The notes: generated by a model not told the origin, from the sequence alone. DNA of 37,948 bases from Anaerotignum sp. (GCF_017483025.1 NZ_JAFUMA010000086.1:1-37948), one strand, 5' to 3'; counted from the first letter of the stretch, positions 7,156-15,470 are shown. Translations and numbers: made by a program.

Positions 7156-8595
7156 TTGAAACGAGTTTTGATGGATATTTCCGCCGACCTGACCCGCATC
7201 GCGCTGGCAGAGGACGGCGAATTGAAGGAATTATATTATGAAAGCAAACGGGACGAAAGCCTTGTGGGAAATGTTTATGCAGGCAGAGTGGCGAATGTGA
7301 TGCCCAATCTGCAGGCGGCTTTTGTGGATATCGGTGTGGGTAAAAATGGCTATTATTATTATGGCAATGCCCGTGCCGTTTCTGATACGGAGAAAAATGC
7401 GGCGAAGCCCAAGGTTGGCGATACGCTGATCCTGCAGGTGGAAAAGGATGCCGTAGGCAGCAAGGGGGCTGTGCTGACGGAGAATTTTTCTTTTCCCGGG
7501 AAATTCCTTGTGCTGCTGCCAAAAGAAGCAGGTGAGATCGGTATTTCCAGAAAAATCACAAATTCTGAGGAAAGAAATCGTATCCGGGAAATCGTAGCAG
7601 AATTGTTGCCAGAAGGCTGTGGCGCCATCATCCGCACCAACGGCCAGGGCAAAAGCAAAGAAGAATTTGAAAAAGAAATCGTTATTTTGGCGGCAAAATG
7701 TGAAAAGCTGAGCCACGGAATGTATTTGAAGCCACCCGCCCTTCTTTTGCAGGAAAATCATCCTGTCAAACGGGCAGCAAGGGATTTTTACAGTGCTGAT
7801 GTGGATGAATATGTGGTGAATGATGCGGAGGCTTACGAAGAATTGCTGGAAACAGGAGATTTCGACGGCGAAAATCAGCCTGCTTTGAAACTGCATCAGG
7901 AAAAGTTACCTTTATTTGAATCTTATTATCTGGAAAGCCAGAGCGAAAAGGCCTTAGACGAGCATGTCTGGCTGAAAAGCGGCGGTTTTTTGGTTATTGA
8001 GGAAACGGAAGCCTGTGTGGTCATCGACGTAAATACGGGCAAGGCGGCGGGCAAAGGCGATTTGCAGAAAACCATCCTGAAAACCAATCTGGAAGCGGCG
8101 GAAGAGGTTGCGAAGCAGATGCGCCTCAGAAACCTTTCTGGCATCATCATCATCGACTTTATCGATATGGCGGATGAAACTGCCCAGAAGGAAGTGACGA
8201 AACGACTGGAAGCGGCAGTAAAAAAAGACCGCATCAAAACTGTCGTCGTCGGCATGACGGAGCTGGGGCTGATGCAGGTGACACGCAAAAAGACCAGACC
8301 TTCTCTGAAACGCCAGATGACGACAAAATGCCGCGCCTGCGAAGGCACAGGCAGACTGCCTTCCATCGAGTGGACAGTAACGAAGATGCGCAGGGAAGCA
8401 GAAAGCGTTTTTGCTCATACCATTTACAATCAATTGACAGTGAAAGCCGACCAGCGGCTTCTGAATGCCTTTGCCGGGCAGGACGGGGCCTGGAAAAAGG
8501 CTCTGGAGGAAAAAAGCGGCGGCACCATCCGCATGGAAGGAACAGAGATGGGCTTTGGGCAGTATGAAATGGAAAAGGAAAAAATAAAAAGATAA
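7156..8595 (+). CDS. rng: ribonuclease E/G family protein
   Basis: This endoribonuclease cuts single-stranded RNA in mRNA decay and rRNA maturation. The 479-residue protein has an S1-like RNA-binding part (NVYAGRVANVMPNLQAAFVDIG, about residues 39-60), the Rne/Rng catalytic core with metal-binding Asp 291 (VVIDVNTGKAAG) and Asp 334 (IIDFIDM), and the zinc-link cysteines C392 and C395 (KCRACEGTGR). It lacks the long E. coli RNase E scaffold tail, so it is RNase G-like. The start is TTG 7156 behind a weak binding site (AGGCAGGG), which lies in an inverted repeat. In related clostridia this gene often precedes rplU; here RNase Y and five other genes lie between. Confidence 0.92.
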   Translation: MKRVLMDISADLTRIALAEDGELKELYYESKRDESLVGNVYAGRVANVMPNLQAAFVDIGVGKNGYYYYGNARAVSDTEKNAAKPKVGDTLILQVEKDAVGSKGAVLTENFSFPGKFLVLLPKEAGEIGISRKITNSEERNRIREIVAELLPEGCGAIIRTNGQGKSKEEFEKEIVILAAKCEKLSHGMYLKPPALLLQENHPVKRAARDFYSADVDEYVVNDAEAYEELLETGDFDGENQPALKLHQEKLPLFESYYLESQSEKALDEHVWLKSGGFLVIEETEACVVIDVNTGKAAGKGDLQKTILKTNLEAAEEVAKQMRLRNLSGIIIIDFIDMADETAQKEVTKRLEAAVKKDRIKTVVVGMTELGLMQVTRKKTRPSLKRQMTTKCRACEGTGRLPSIEWTVTKMRREAESVFAHTIYNQLTVKADQRLLNAFAGQDGAWKKALEEKSGGTIRMEGTEMGFGQYEMEKEKIKR

Positions 8596-8645
8596 TGCAT
8601 CTTATTTGTCAGACAAATTTTGTTGCTTAAATATGTAAATCAGTG

Positions 8646-8672
8646 AAAACGCCTGAATTTCAGGCGTTTTTG
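8646..8672 (+). terminator. intrinsic terminator after the RNase E/G gene
   Basis: AAAACGCCTGA pairs with TCAGGCGTTTT around a very short loop and is followed by T-rich sequence. It lies about 50 bases after the stop codon at 8595. Confidence 0.9.
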
Positions 8673-8717
8673 TTATTTCTTCTGCAAAAGATATACTTTA
8701 CCGGGCTGAATTGTTCC

Positions 8718-8746
8718 TTGACACATATGTGAAAAAGTTATAAAAT
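8718..8746 (+). promoter_or_regulatory. sigma-A promoter of the RNase Y gene
   Basis: TTGACA (8718-8723), a 17-base spacer and TAAAAT (8741-8746) give a near-consensus promoter. It leaves a leader of about 75 bases that holds a small GGCG/CGCC hairpin (8752-8765) and the sequence ACTTTGAAAACTGAATA just before the ribosome binding site. Confidence 0.85.
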
Positions 8747-8825
8747 AAAAAAGGCGCATTTTCGCCATTACTTACAGGTTATATGAAATATTAAAAATTG
8801 TACTTTGAAAACTGAATAAAGGGAG

Positions 8826-10373
8826 GTGTTTTTCATAGATCCGATAAGTATTATCTTGGCTGTCGTATGTTTGCTGGTCGGCGTAGTAGTCGGCATTGCA
8901 TACCGTAAAAAGATCGCTGAAGGCAAGGTCGGTGTGGCGGAAGAAAGAGCCAACAAGATCGTGGAGGATGCGGTAAAGGAAGCGGAAGCAAAGAAGAAGG
9001 AGATCCTTCTGGAAGCAAAAGAAGAGAGCATCAAGACAAAAAATGAACTGGAAAAAGAAGTTCGTGACAGAAGAAATGAACTTCAGAAAAATGAAAGACG
9101 TCTGTTCCAGAAAGAAGAAACTTTAGACAGAAAGGTCGAAGCTCTGGAGAAAAAAGAAGAGCATATGACCAAAAAGCTGGAGGAACTGGACAGACAGAAA
9201 GAAGAAGCAAAAGCACTGAGAGAAAGACAGCTTCAAGAGCTGGAAAGAATCTCCGGTCTGACTACCGAAGAAGCGAAGAACCACATCCTCGCTATGGTAG
9301 AAAACGATGTGAAACACGAAGCAACACTGCTCATCAAGGAAACAGAAAGCAAGGCAAAGATGGAAGCGGACAAACGCTCCAGAGAAATCGTTGCCAATGC
9401 CATCCAGCGCTGTGCGGTAGACCATGTGGCAGAAACTACAGTCTCCGTTGTACAGCTGCCTAACGATGAAATGAAAGGCCGTATCATCGGCCGTGAAGGC
9501 AGAAATATCCGTGCTTTGGAAACACTGACTGGCATCGATCTGATCATCGATGACACACCCGAAGCAGTTATCCTCTCCGGTTTCGACCCTATCAGAAGAG
9601 AAATCGCAAGACTGGCTTTGGAAAAACTGATCGTAGACGGCCGTGTTCACCCTTCCCGTATCGAAGAAATGGTGGAAAAGGCAAGAAAAGAAGTGGAAAC
9701 AACGATCAGAGACGAAGGCGAAGCAGCCACATTCGACACTGGCGTCAATGGCCTGCATCCCGAACTGATCAAGCTGCTGGGTAAATTGAAATACCGCACA
9801 AGCTATGGTCAGAATGTATTGAAACACTCCATGGAAGTTTCCCATCTGGCTGGCCTGATGGCTGCAGAGCTGGGCGTGGATGTAACACTGGCAAAACGTG
9901 CCGGTCTGCTCCATGATATCGGTAAGAGTGTGGACCATGAAATGGAAGGTTCCCACGTTTCTATCGGTGTTGGCCTGCTGAAACGTTATAAGGAAAACCA
10001 CACAGTCATCAATGCGGTGGAAGCCCACCATGGCGACGTGGAACCTCAGAGCATCATCGCGGTGCTGGTACAGGCGGCAGATGCGATCTCCGCTGCAAGA
10101 CCCGGCGCAAGACGCGAAACACTGGAATCCTACATCAAGAGATTACAGAAGCTGGAAGAAATCGCTGACAGCTTCAAGGGCGTTGAAAAATCTTTCGCAA
10201 TTCAGGCTGGTCGTGAACTGCGAATTATGATAGTACCCGAAGATGTGACCGATGAAGGTATGACACTTCTGGCGAGAGAAATCGCTAAGAAGATCGAAGA
10301 AGAACTGGAATACCCCGGTCAGATCAAGGTAAATCTGGTAAGAGAAACCAGAGCCGTGGAATACGCAAAATAA
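8826..10373 (+). CDS. rny: ribonuclease Y
   Basis: RNase Y is the membrane-bound endoribonuclease that starts mRNA decay in many Gram-positive bacteria. The 515-residue protein has an N-terminal membrane helix ([20 protein letters not shown]), a long coiled coil (about residues 30-190), a KH domain ([15 protein letters not shown]) and an HD domain ([12 protein letters not shown]), ending in the conserved [10 protein letters not shown]. The start is uncertain: GTG 8826 lies inside the GGGAGGTG sequence that should be the ribosome binding site, and no ATG, other GTG or TTG lies in frame at the right distance; an ATA at 8835 has ideal spacing. Its own promoter and terminator make it a single-gene unit. 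Confidence 0.96.
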   Translation: MFFIDPISIILAVVCLLVGVVVGIAYRKKIAEGKVGVAEERANKIVEDAVKEAEAKKKEILLEAKEESIKTKNELEKEVRDRRNELQKNERRLFQKEETLDRKVEALEKKEEHMTKKLEELDRQKEEAKALRERQLQELERISGLTTEEAKNHILAMVENDVKHEATLLIKETESKAKMEADKRSREIVANAIQRCAVDHVAETTVSVVQLPNDEMKGRIIGREGRNIRALETLTGIDLIIDDTPEAVILSGFDPIRREIARLALEKLIVDGRVHPSRIEEMVEKARKEVETTIRDEGEAATFDTGVNGLHPELIKLLGKLKYRTSYGQNVLKHSMEVSHLAGLMAAELGVDVTLAKRAGLLHDIGKSVDHEMEGSHVSIGVGLLKRYKENHTVINAVEAHHGDVEPQSIIAVLVQAADAISAARPGARRETLESYIKRLQKLEEIADSFKGVEKSFAIQAGRELRIMIVPEDVTDEGMTLLAREIAKKIEEELEYPGQIKVNLVRETRAVEYAK

Positions 10374-10390
10374 TTTTAACACCTTAGTGA

Positions 10391-10417
10391 AAAAGCCACC
10401 CGTTAGGGTGGCTTTTT
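10391..10417 (+). terminator. intrinsic terminator after rny
   Basis: An 11-bp perfect stem (10391-10401 with 10406-10416) with a GTTA loop runs into T's. It lies 17 bases after the rny stop codon. Confidence 0.94.
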
Positions 10418-10475
10418 TGCGAAAAGAGCCGCTCCGGAAAAAGCGGTCTTTATTATGAAGAAAGGAAAAAGCAAT

Positions 10476-10847
10476 ATGAAAATCGATACGTTTTCTTTCC
10501 GATTTGGCGACACCAGTGGCTTTATGGAATGGTACCGCTATGACCCAGCAAGAGGACTTTGCATTGATAAATTCGATGGGAAAATGAAGAAAGTCCAGTG
10601 CGAAATGACAGAAGCAGAACTGGATGAACTGGAAAAGGTCATCCGCGAAAATAAAATCGACACATGGAACGGTTTTTGCAAACTGGACATGTGTATGTGC
10701 AGCGGCAATAGCTGGACACTGCATGTGACTTACAAAGACAGTAATGATGAATACATCCACGCCATGGGTCATAGCGAAGGCCCAGAGGGTTTCGAAATTG
10801 GCAAACAGGCGTTGGAAGCGTATTTTGAAAAATTCCTTCAGAAATAA
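10476..10847 (+). CDS. hypothetical protein, 123 aa
   Basis: I cannot name this family with confidence. The 123-residue soluble protein has a beta-rich start (MKIDTFSFRFGDTSGFMEWYRY), an acidic helix (TEAELDELEKVIRE), a WNGFCKLDMCMCSGNSWTL segment with three closely placed cysteines, and a C-terminal P-x-x-F helix. A pattern of W-x-G, then G-x-S/W-x-L, then P-E-x-F is seen in small clostridial proteins of unknown role. I prefer ATG 10476, with AAGAAAGGA about 9 bases upstream, over ATG 10455, which has no binding site. It sits between the rny terminator and a promoter for the next gene, so it is probably transcribed alone. Confidence 0.75.
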   Translation: MKIDTFSFRFGDTSGFMEWYRYDPARGLCIDKFDGKMKKVQCEMTEAELDELEKVIRENKIDTWNGFCKLDMCMCSGNSWTLHVTYKDSNDEYIHAMGHSEGPEGFEIGKQALEAYFEKFLQK

Positions 10848-10849
10848 TA

Positions 10850-10878
10850 TTTACGCTGCTGGAAAAGCATTGTAAAAT
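10850..10878 (+). promoter_or_regulatory. candidate promoter of the GNAT gene
   Basis: TTTACG (10850-10855), a 17-base spacer and TAAAAT (10873-10878) begin right after the stop codon at 10847. This would produce a leader of roughly 165 bases before the acetyltransferase. Confidence 0.5.
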
Positions 10879-10940
10879 ATGGATGCAGGGAAAATACTGC
10901 AATAAACCAATTATAAATTTATTTTAAGGAGATTTGCTGT

Positions 10941-11012
10941 TTGAAGAAGAACAACACCTTGGAGATTGTGGCATAACCGGGAGGTTTGCGAACAATTTCA
11001 CCCAAACCTCCC
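10941..11012 (+). promoter_or_regulatory. leader with 11-codon frame and 10-bp inverted repeat before the GNAT gene
   Basis: A mini-frame (TTG 10941 to TAA 10976, MKKNNTLEIVA) has TTAAGGAGA (10924-10932) 8 bases upstream. Right after it, GGGAGGTTTG (10979-10988) is perfectly complementary to CAAACCTCCC (11003-11012) around a 14-base loop. No T-run follows, so it is not a simple terminator. The combination resembles a translation-dependent leader, but this is inference. Confidence 0.4.
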
Positions 11013-11048
11013 AGCATTGTAGTCAACAATCATCAGGAGGGAAAAATA

Positions 11049-11675
11049 ATGAATAAAAATGACTATAGCATTCGTTTAGAAAGAAAAGAAGACCACGTAG
11101 AAGTTGAAAATCTGGTAAGAGAATCCTTCTGGAACGTATATCGCCCCGGCTGTTACGAACATTATCTGCTGAACCAGATGAGAGATGCAGAGGATTTTGT
11201 GCAGGAACTGGATTTTGTTATAGAAAAGGATGGCGAGATCATCGGGCAGAATGTATTCGTGAAAGCAAAGATCAAGGCCGATGATGGCAGAGAGATCCCT
11301 ATTCTCACTATGGGGCCTATCTGCATCGCTCCGGAATACAAAAGACAGGGTTACGGAAAGATTCTGCTGGATTATTCTCTGGAAAAGGCGGCAGAAATGG
11401 GCGCAGGGGCATTGTGCTTTGAAGGGAATATTGATTTCTACGGCAAAAGCGGTTTTACCTATGCCAGTGCGTTTGGTATCCGCTATCACGGGCTGCCTGA
11501 AGGGGAGGATGCATCCTTCTTCCTATGCAAGGAACTGATTCCTGGTTACCTGGACGACATTACAGGCGAATATGCTACACCACAGATTTATTTTGTAGAG
11601 GAAGCAGACGTCGATGCTTTTGACCAGAAATACCCTTACAAGGAAAAACGGAAACTGCCTGGTCAGCTGTTTTAA
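11049..11675 (+). CDS. GNAT-family N-acetyltransferase
   Basis: The 208-residue protein has a GNAT fold: an N-terminal part SIRLERKEDHVEVENLVRE, a central strand GEIIGQNVFVKAK, and the acetyl-CoA binding motif A (ICIAPEYKRQGYGKILLDYSLEKA, with the Q/R-x-x-G-x-G/A signature). The remainder (FYGKSGFTYAS, then a C-terminal half to KLPGQLF) resembles the YhbS-type group, whose substrates are mostly unknown. ATG 11049 is preceded by CAGGAGGG. Sequence in frame upstream of 11049 belongs to the leader and includes the inverted repeat, so it is not coding. A strong terminator follows. Confidence 0.88.
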   Translation: MNKNDYSIRLERKEDHVEVENLVRESFWNVYRPGCYEHYLLNQMRDAEDFVQELDFVIEKDGEIIGQNVFVKAKIKADDGREIPILTMGPICIAPEYKRQGYGKILLDYSLEKAAEMGAGALCFEGNIDFYGKSGFTYASAFGIRYHGLPEGEDASFFLCKELIPGYLDDITGEYATPQIYFVEEADVDAFDQKYPYKEKRKLPGQLF

Positions 11676-11680
11676 ACGAG

Positions 11681-11716
11681 AAGAGAGCTCTGGGACATTG
11701 TCCCAGGGCTTTTCTA
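11681..11716 (+). terminator. intrinsic terminator after the GNAT gene
   Basis: AGCTCTGGGAC and GTCCCAGGGCT pair (one T-G) around an ATT loop, with AAGAG before and TTTTCT after. It lies just after the stop codon at 11675. Confidence 0.88.
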
Positions 11717-11737
11717 ATAGTATTCTACGTAAAATTA

Positions 11738-11746
11738 TGATATAAT
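11738..11746 (+). promoter_or_regulatory. extended -10 promoter of recX
   Basis: TGATATAAT is a perfect extended -10 element 34 bases before the recX start. The matching -35 position (TAGTAT, 11718-11723) is poor, as is common with extended -10 promoters. Confidence 0.7.
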
Positions 11747-11780
11747 ATTATTTTACGAAAACAGGAAAGGAGGCGGCGGA

Positions 11781-12416
11781 ATGCTGGTCACAGCCATTAC
11801 ACAACAGAAGAAAGACGCAACGAAGTATAATATTTTCATCGACGGCGAGTATGCTTTTGCGCTGCCTATGCAGGATATCCTGTATTTCAAGCTGAAGGAA
11901 GGCAAAGAGGTGGCGGAGGAAACGGTTGCGTTCATCCAGAAAAACCTTATCTATATCAAAGCACAGGATACTGCCCTCCACTTCATCGGCTACAAGATGC
12001 GGACGGTGAAGGAAATACGCCAGAAGCTGACGGAGAAGGAGTTTGCCGAGGAAACCATCGACGAAGTCATCGCCTTTCTGGAAAAATACGGCTATGCCGA
12101 CGACCGGGAATACTGCCGGAAATATATCAAGGAAAAACTGCGCATGAAGCCCAAAAGCGGCTATGCGCTGAAAATAGAATTGAAACAAAGGGGCATTTCC
12201 TCCCGCATCATCGATGAGGTGATGGCGGAAACGGAAGTGGACGAAGAAGGGGATGCTTTCCGTTGGCTGGAGAAAAAAAGCCGCGGGCAATGGCCCCCTG
12301 CGGACGAGAAACAGAAAAAGAAATACTACGACTTTTTGCTGCGGAAAGGCTATTCCTACGATATCATCGGGGAGGCTTTTCGGCAGATGAATGAGGCATA
12401 CGGAGGTGAAGACTGA
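11781..12416 (+). CDS. recX: regulatory protein RecX
   Basis: RecX modulates RecA filaments and inhibits or tunes strand exchange. The 211-residue protein shows the three-helix repeats of the family: YKMRTVKEIRQKLTEKEFAEETIDEVIAFLEKYGYADDREY, then KPKSGYALKIELKQRGISSRIID, then QKKKYYDFLLRKGYSYDIIGEAF. Its length fits clostridial members. The start has AAAGGAGG well placed upstream. recA is not nearby. Its stop codon overlaps the next start (TGATG at 12414-12418), so translation of the TPR gene is probably coupled to it. Confidence 0.93.
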   Translation: MLVTAITQQKKDATKYNIFIDGEYAFALPMQDILYFKLKEGKEVAEETVAFIQKNLIYIKAQDTALHFIGYKMRTVKEIRQKLTEKEFAEETIDEVIAFLEKYGYADDREYCRKYIKEKLRMKPKSGYALKIELKQRGISSRIIDEVMAETEVDEEGDAFRWLEKKSRGQWPPADEKQKKKYYDFLLRKGYSYDIIGEAFRQMNEAYGGED

Positions 12417-14692
12417 TGGCGTTTTATATCGGAGAGATCAGGAAGGTACGAAATGAATTTTTCGAAGCATATAAGGATGGGGATTTCAAGAAGGCAATCG
12501 TCCTTGGAAAAAATCTTCTGAATATTTACGTGGAAAATGATGACTGCGACTGCATGGAATATGCCATCGATATGAGCAATCTGGCCATGGTTTTCGACCA
12601 GATACACCTCTATGATCGTGCGGCAGAATATTATAAAAAAGCGGCAGAGCTGAAAAAGGATTACAGCGGGGAAAGCCTTTCCTATGCGGATACCCTGAAT
12701 AACCTTGCCATCGTTTTCAATTACATGGGCAAGCAGAGAGAAGCACTGAGTCTGCATAATAAAGTCTTGGAGATTCGTGATGCCAAGCTGGGCAGGGAAC
12801 ATGCCGATTATATCCACAGCCTGTACCATATGGGTAATACATATGAATTATTGGAAGAATCCGACAAGGCCATCGAGTGCCACACCAAGGCCCTGCAGAG
12901 AGCCCGTCAGTGCAAGGAATTCACCATGCTGGACCTGGCAGACCTGCATGGTGCCATGGCCCGTGCCTATGATGCCAAGGGCAATTTCAAAAAAGCAATC
13001 TATTATTATGAAGTTTGCCTCGACCTGGTCGAAAAGGCCCGCGGCAACGATAATTTCTACTATATGATGAACATCCTGACCCTGGCTTCTGTCTGCGAAA
13101 AGGCGGGGCTTCTGGGGTTGGCGGTGGAATATTGCGAAAAGGCTGTGGATATCCGCAGAAAACTGATGAGTGAAGACCATCTGGATTTTATGAACAGTCT
13201 GAATTCTCTGGCGGCCCTCTGCTGCAAGGATGGGCAGTTCGATAAGGCTTTGGAACTGCATCGGGAAGTGCTGGATATTGTGGAGCGGATGCTGGGGAAA
13301 GAGCATATCTTCTATGCGGACGCTCTGAATAACCTGAGTGTGGATTACGCAGGCAAGAAGGAATTCAAAAAGGCACTGGCCTTGAATATCAAGGCTCTGA
13401 ATCAGAAAAAAGCTCTGCTGGGGGAAGAAGACCCTCAGATGGCGGCGTGCCTGATGAGCATGGGCAGTCTTTACGACAACATGGCCAAAGAGGATGAAGC
13501 CCTGCGGTGCTACGAAGATGCCCTTGCCATCCGAAAGAAAATAGACGATGGGAAAAACACTGCCTGCGCCGATACCCTGACCGCCATGGGCAAGCTGTAT
13601 GAAAAGCAGAAGAAGTATGACCAGGCGGCGGAATGTGTGCAGGAGGCCCTTGAAACCAGAAAGGCCTGCGGCGACGAAAGCAGCGGCATGTATGTATGGT
13701 GTATGCACCTTCTGGCGGAAATTTACAGACGGCAGGGGGAATCCGAAAAGGCTATCGGCCTGTGCAAAGACGGGGCGGATATCATGGAAGCCCGCTTTGG
13801 GGCCGGTCATCCCCGTTTTGCCGCAGCTCTGGAAAAGCTGGGGCTGATCTATGAAACCGCGGGCGAGCTGGAGCAGGCAGAAGAAGCTTTGACCCGCACG
13901 GCGGAAATCCGTAAGGAAATGCTGGATGAGGATAACCCCCTTTACCTGAATACACTGGAAGCTCTGGCGCGAGTTTCTGTAAAGCAGCAAAATTATGAAA
14001 AGGCCATTGAGCTGTATCGGGAAAAGAATGATGTAAATTTCGAAGAGACGGCAGAGGAACAGCTGGCGGCGGCCAATAATCTGATCGCCATTGCCAACTG
14101 CCACAAACTGGCGGGGAATGCGGACAAGGCGGAGGCTTATTTTGCGGAAGCGGAAGCAAAGCAGAAACGCTGCGGCCTTCCTATGGATGAAACCTACGAA
14201 AAACGCAGACGCCTTTTCCTGCAGCAGAAAATGGAAGAGATTATCCAGACACCGCCCAAGCCGGAGGGCAAAGGGGATGTAGACCCTAAAAAAGCAGTGG
14301 AATACTATAGCGCATTGGCGCTGTCCATTCGCAATAAGGAAGGCGAATCTCAGAATTTTGCGAAAGCCATCCTGAAAACGGCTGCCCTCCATGCGAAACT
14401 GGGCAACCAGAAGGATGCGGAAACCCTTTTGGATCGTGTGCTTTATATCGGGGCCCAGGAGGGCACCTTTACTGTAGAATTCGGCAGGCTTTGCGACCGC
14501 GTTGGGCGCATTTTTGCGGAAGCGGGCAGCAGGGAAAAGGCAGAATTCACCCTTCGTCAGGCCTATCAGATTCAGGCCACTGCTGGGAAATGTATGACCA
14601 AGGAAGGACATTCGCTCTTGCTTCGCCTACTGCAGGAAAAAGGCGACGAAAAGGCTTATTTATCAGTAAAAAATGGTGAAAAATTAGAATAA
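12416..14692 (+). CDS. large tetratricopeptide-repeat protein (kinesin-light-chain-like repeats)
   Basis: This 758-residue protein is almost wholly built of TPR units of about 42 residues, the spacing of kinesin-light-chain-type repeats; examples begin ADTLNNLAIVFNYMGKQREA, DFMNSLNSLAALCCKDGQFD and FYADALNNLSVDYAGKKEFK. I count about a dozen across residues 35-600, followed by a linker near TPPKPEGKGDVDP and a final TPR-like helical part. There is no signal peptide, membrane helix or catalytic domain, so it is a cytoplasmic scaffold or sensor of unknown partner. The first base of its ATG is the last base of the recX stop codon. It ends just before the rplU promoter with no obvious terminator between. 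Confidence 0.9.
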   Translation: MAFYIGEIRKVRNEFFEAYKDGDFKKAIVLGKNLLNIYVENDDCDCMEYAIDMSNLAMVFDQIHLYDRAAEYYKKAAELKKDYSGESLSYADTLNNLAIVFNYMGKQREALSLHNKVLEIRDAKLGREHADYIHSLYHMGNTYELLEESDKAIECHTKALQRARQCKEFTMLDLADLHGAMARAYDAKGNFKKAIYYYEVCLDLVEKARGNDNFYYMMNILTLASVCEKAGLLGLAVEYCEKAVDIRRKLMSEDHLDFMNSLNSLAALCCKDGQFDKALELHREVLDIVERMLGKEHIFYADALNNLSVDYAGKKEFKKALALNIKALNQKKALLGEEDPQMAACLMSMGSLYDNMAKEDEALRCYEDALAIRKKIDDGKNTACADTLTAMGKLYEKQKKYDQAAECVQEALETRKACGDESSGMYVWCMHLLAEIYRRQGESEKAIGLCKDGADIMEARFGAGHPRFAAALEKLGLIYETAGELEQAEEALTRTAEIRKEMLDEDNPLYLNTLEALARVSVKQQNYEKAIELYREKNDVNFEETAEEQLAAANNLIAIANCHKLAGNADKAEAYFAEAEAKQKRCGLPMDETYEKRRRLFLQQKMEEIIQTPPKPEGKGDVDPKKAVEYYSALALSIRNKEGESQNFAKAILKTAALHAKLGNQKDAETLLDRVLYIGAQEGTFTVEFGRLCDRVGRIFAEAGSREKAEFTLRQAYQIQATAGKCMTKEGHSLLLRLLQEKGDEKAYLSVKNGEKLE

Positions 14693-14697
14693 TTTTA

Positions 14698-14726
14698 TTG
14701 ACAGAGAGGCTTCGATGTGCTAGTAT
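14698..14726 (+). promoter_or_regulatory. sigma-A promoter of the rplU operon
   Basis: TTGACA (14698-14703), a 17-base spacer and TAGTAT (14721-14726) with TGC just before the -10 form a strong promoter. It begins 6 bases after the TPR gene stop codon. Confidence 0.88.
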
Positions 14727-14734
14727 ATTGGAGT

Positions 14735-14816
14735 ATGTTCAGCCGCGTGAAGAGGTTCGAGAAAATCGGAGAAAGGCTCCGGTTACCGTATTCAGCGAGT
14801 AAAATTGCGAGGAGGT
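14735..14816 (+). ncRNA. L21-leader-like 5' untranslated region of rplU
   Basis: The leader of the rplU transcript contains a stable hairpin (14765-14771 with 14777-14783, loop AAAGG) flanked by conserved-looking single-stranded parts (AGCCGCGTGAAGAGG upstream, TTCAGCGAG downstream). Position, length and content fit the known ribosomal protein L21 leader of Firmicutes, which is thought to mediate feedback by L21. I recognise it by position and general form, not by a model search. Confidence 0.55.
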
Positions 14817-14822
14817 GTCAAC

Positions 14823-15128
14823 ATGTACGCAATTATTGAAACTGGTGGTAAGCAGTATAAAGTATCCGAAGGCGATATCATCACAGTTGAAAAACTGGCT
14901 GTAGAAGCAGGTTCCGAATACACATTCGACAAAGTTCTGGTTCTGGCTAAAGAAGGCGATATCAAAGTAGGTGCTCCTTACGTTGAAGGCGCAGCGGTTA
15001 CAGCAGAAGTAATCGGTGATGGTAAAGCGAAAAAGGTTGTAGTTTACAAATACAAACCCAAAAAAGGCTTCCACAAGAAAAGAGGCCACAGACAGCCTTT
15101 CACAAAACTGCAGATCAAATCCCTGTAA
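14823..15128 (+). CDS. rplU: 50S ribosomal protein L21
   Basis: L21 is a large-subunit protein that binds 23S rRNA near L20. The 101-residue sequence is typical from end to end: [18 protein letters not shown], then [38 protein letters not shown], which holds the basic RNA-binding loop. AGGAGGTG lies 5-12 bases before ATG 14823; the in-frame sequence before this ATG contains the binding site and is not coding. It is the first gene of rplU-prp-rpmA, with prp starting 6 bases after its stop. Confidence 0.98.
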   Translation: MYAIIETGGKQYKVSEGDIITVEKLAVEAGSEYTFDKVLVLAKEGDIKVGAPYVEGAAVTAEVIGDGKAKKVVVYKYKPKKGFHKKRGHRQPFTKLQIKSL

Positions 15129-15134
15129 TCTGTC

Positions 15135-15467
15135 ATGATTAAGGCTAAGATCTACCGTAAAAATCAAAAAATCTGCGGATTTGAGATTTCCGGCCATGCG
15201 GGCTATGCCGCAGCAGGCGAGGATATCGTTTGTTCCGCGGTGACAGTGCTTTGTTTTAACACAGTCAACGCTGTGGAGAGATTCACTGACATCCCCTTCA
15301 AATGCGAAGCGGATGAAAAACGCGGCGGTTATCTCAAAGTCTTGTTTCCCCTTGAGGGAATGACGGACCACGATACACAGCTTCTTCTGGAAACTCTGGT
15401 CATGGGTCTGTCGGATATAGAATTAGAATACAAAAAATATCTCACTTTGATAAATGAGGAGGTGTGA
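15135..15467 (+). CDS. prp: ribosomal-processing cysteine protease Prp
   Basis: Prp removes the short N-terminal extension of ribosomal protein L27, a step needed for ribosome function in Firmicutes. The 110-residue protein carries the catalytic pair: His 21 in SGHAGYA and Cys 33 in GEDIVCSAVTVL. Its place between rplU and rpmA is the classic one, and the rpmA product here has the matching extension. The ATG has no clear ribosome binding site and lies 6 bases after the rplU stop, so it is probably translated by coupling. Confidence 0.95.
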   Translation: MIKAKIYRKNQKICGFEISGHAGYAAAGEDIVCSAVTVLCFNTVNAVERFTDIPFKCEADEKRGGYLKVLFPLEGMTDHDTQLLLETLVMGLSDIELEYKKYLTLINEEV

Positions 15468-15470
15468 AGT

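Noticed and set aside
10422..10452. Second hairpin after the rny terminator
   Set aside because: The stem is interrupted and the T-run is poor; it may support termination but cannot be separated from chance.
12848..14611. Long open frame on the minus strand opposite the TPR gene
   Set aside because: It is a mirror of the TPR coding frame, has no ribosome binding site and gives a Phe/His/Gln-rich product unlike real proteins.
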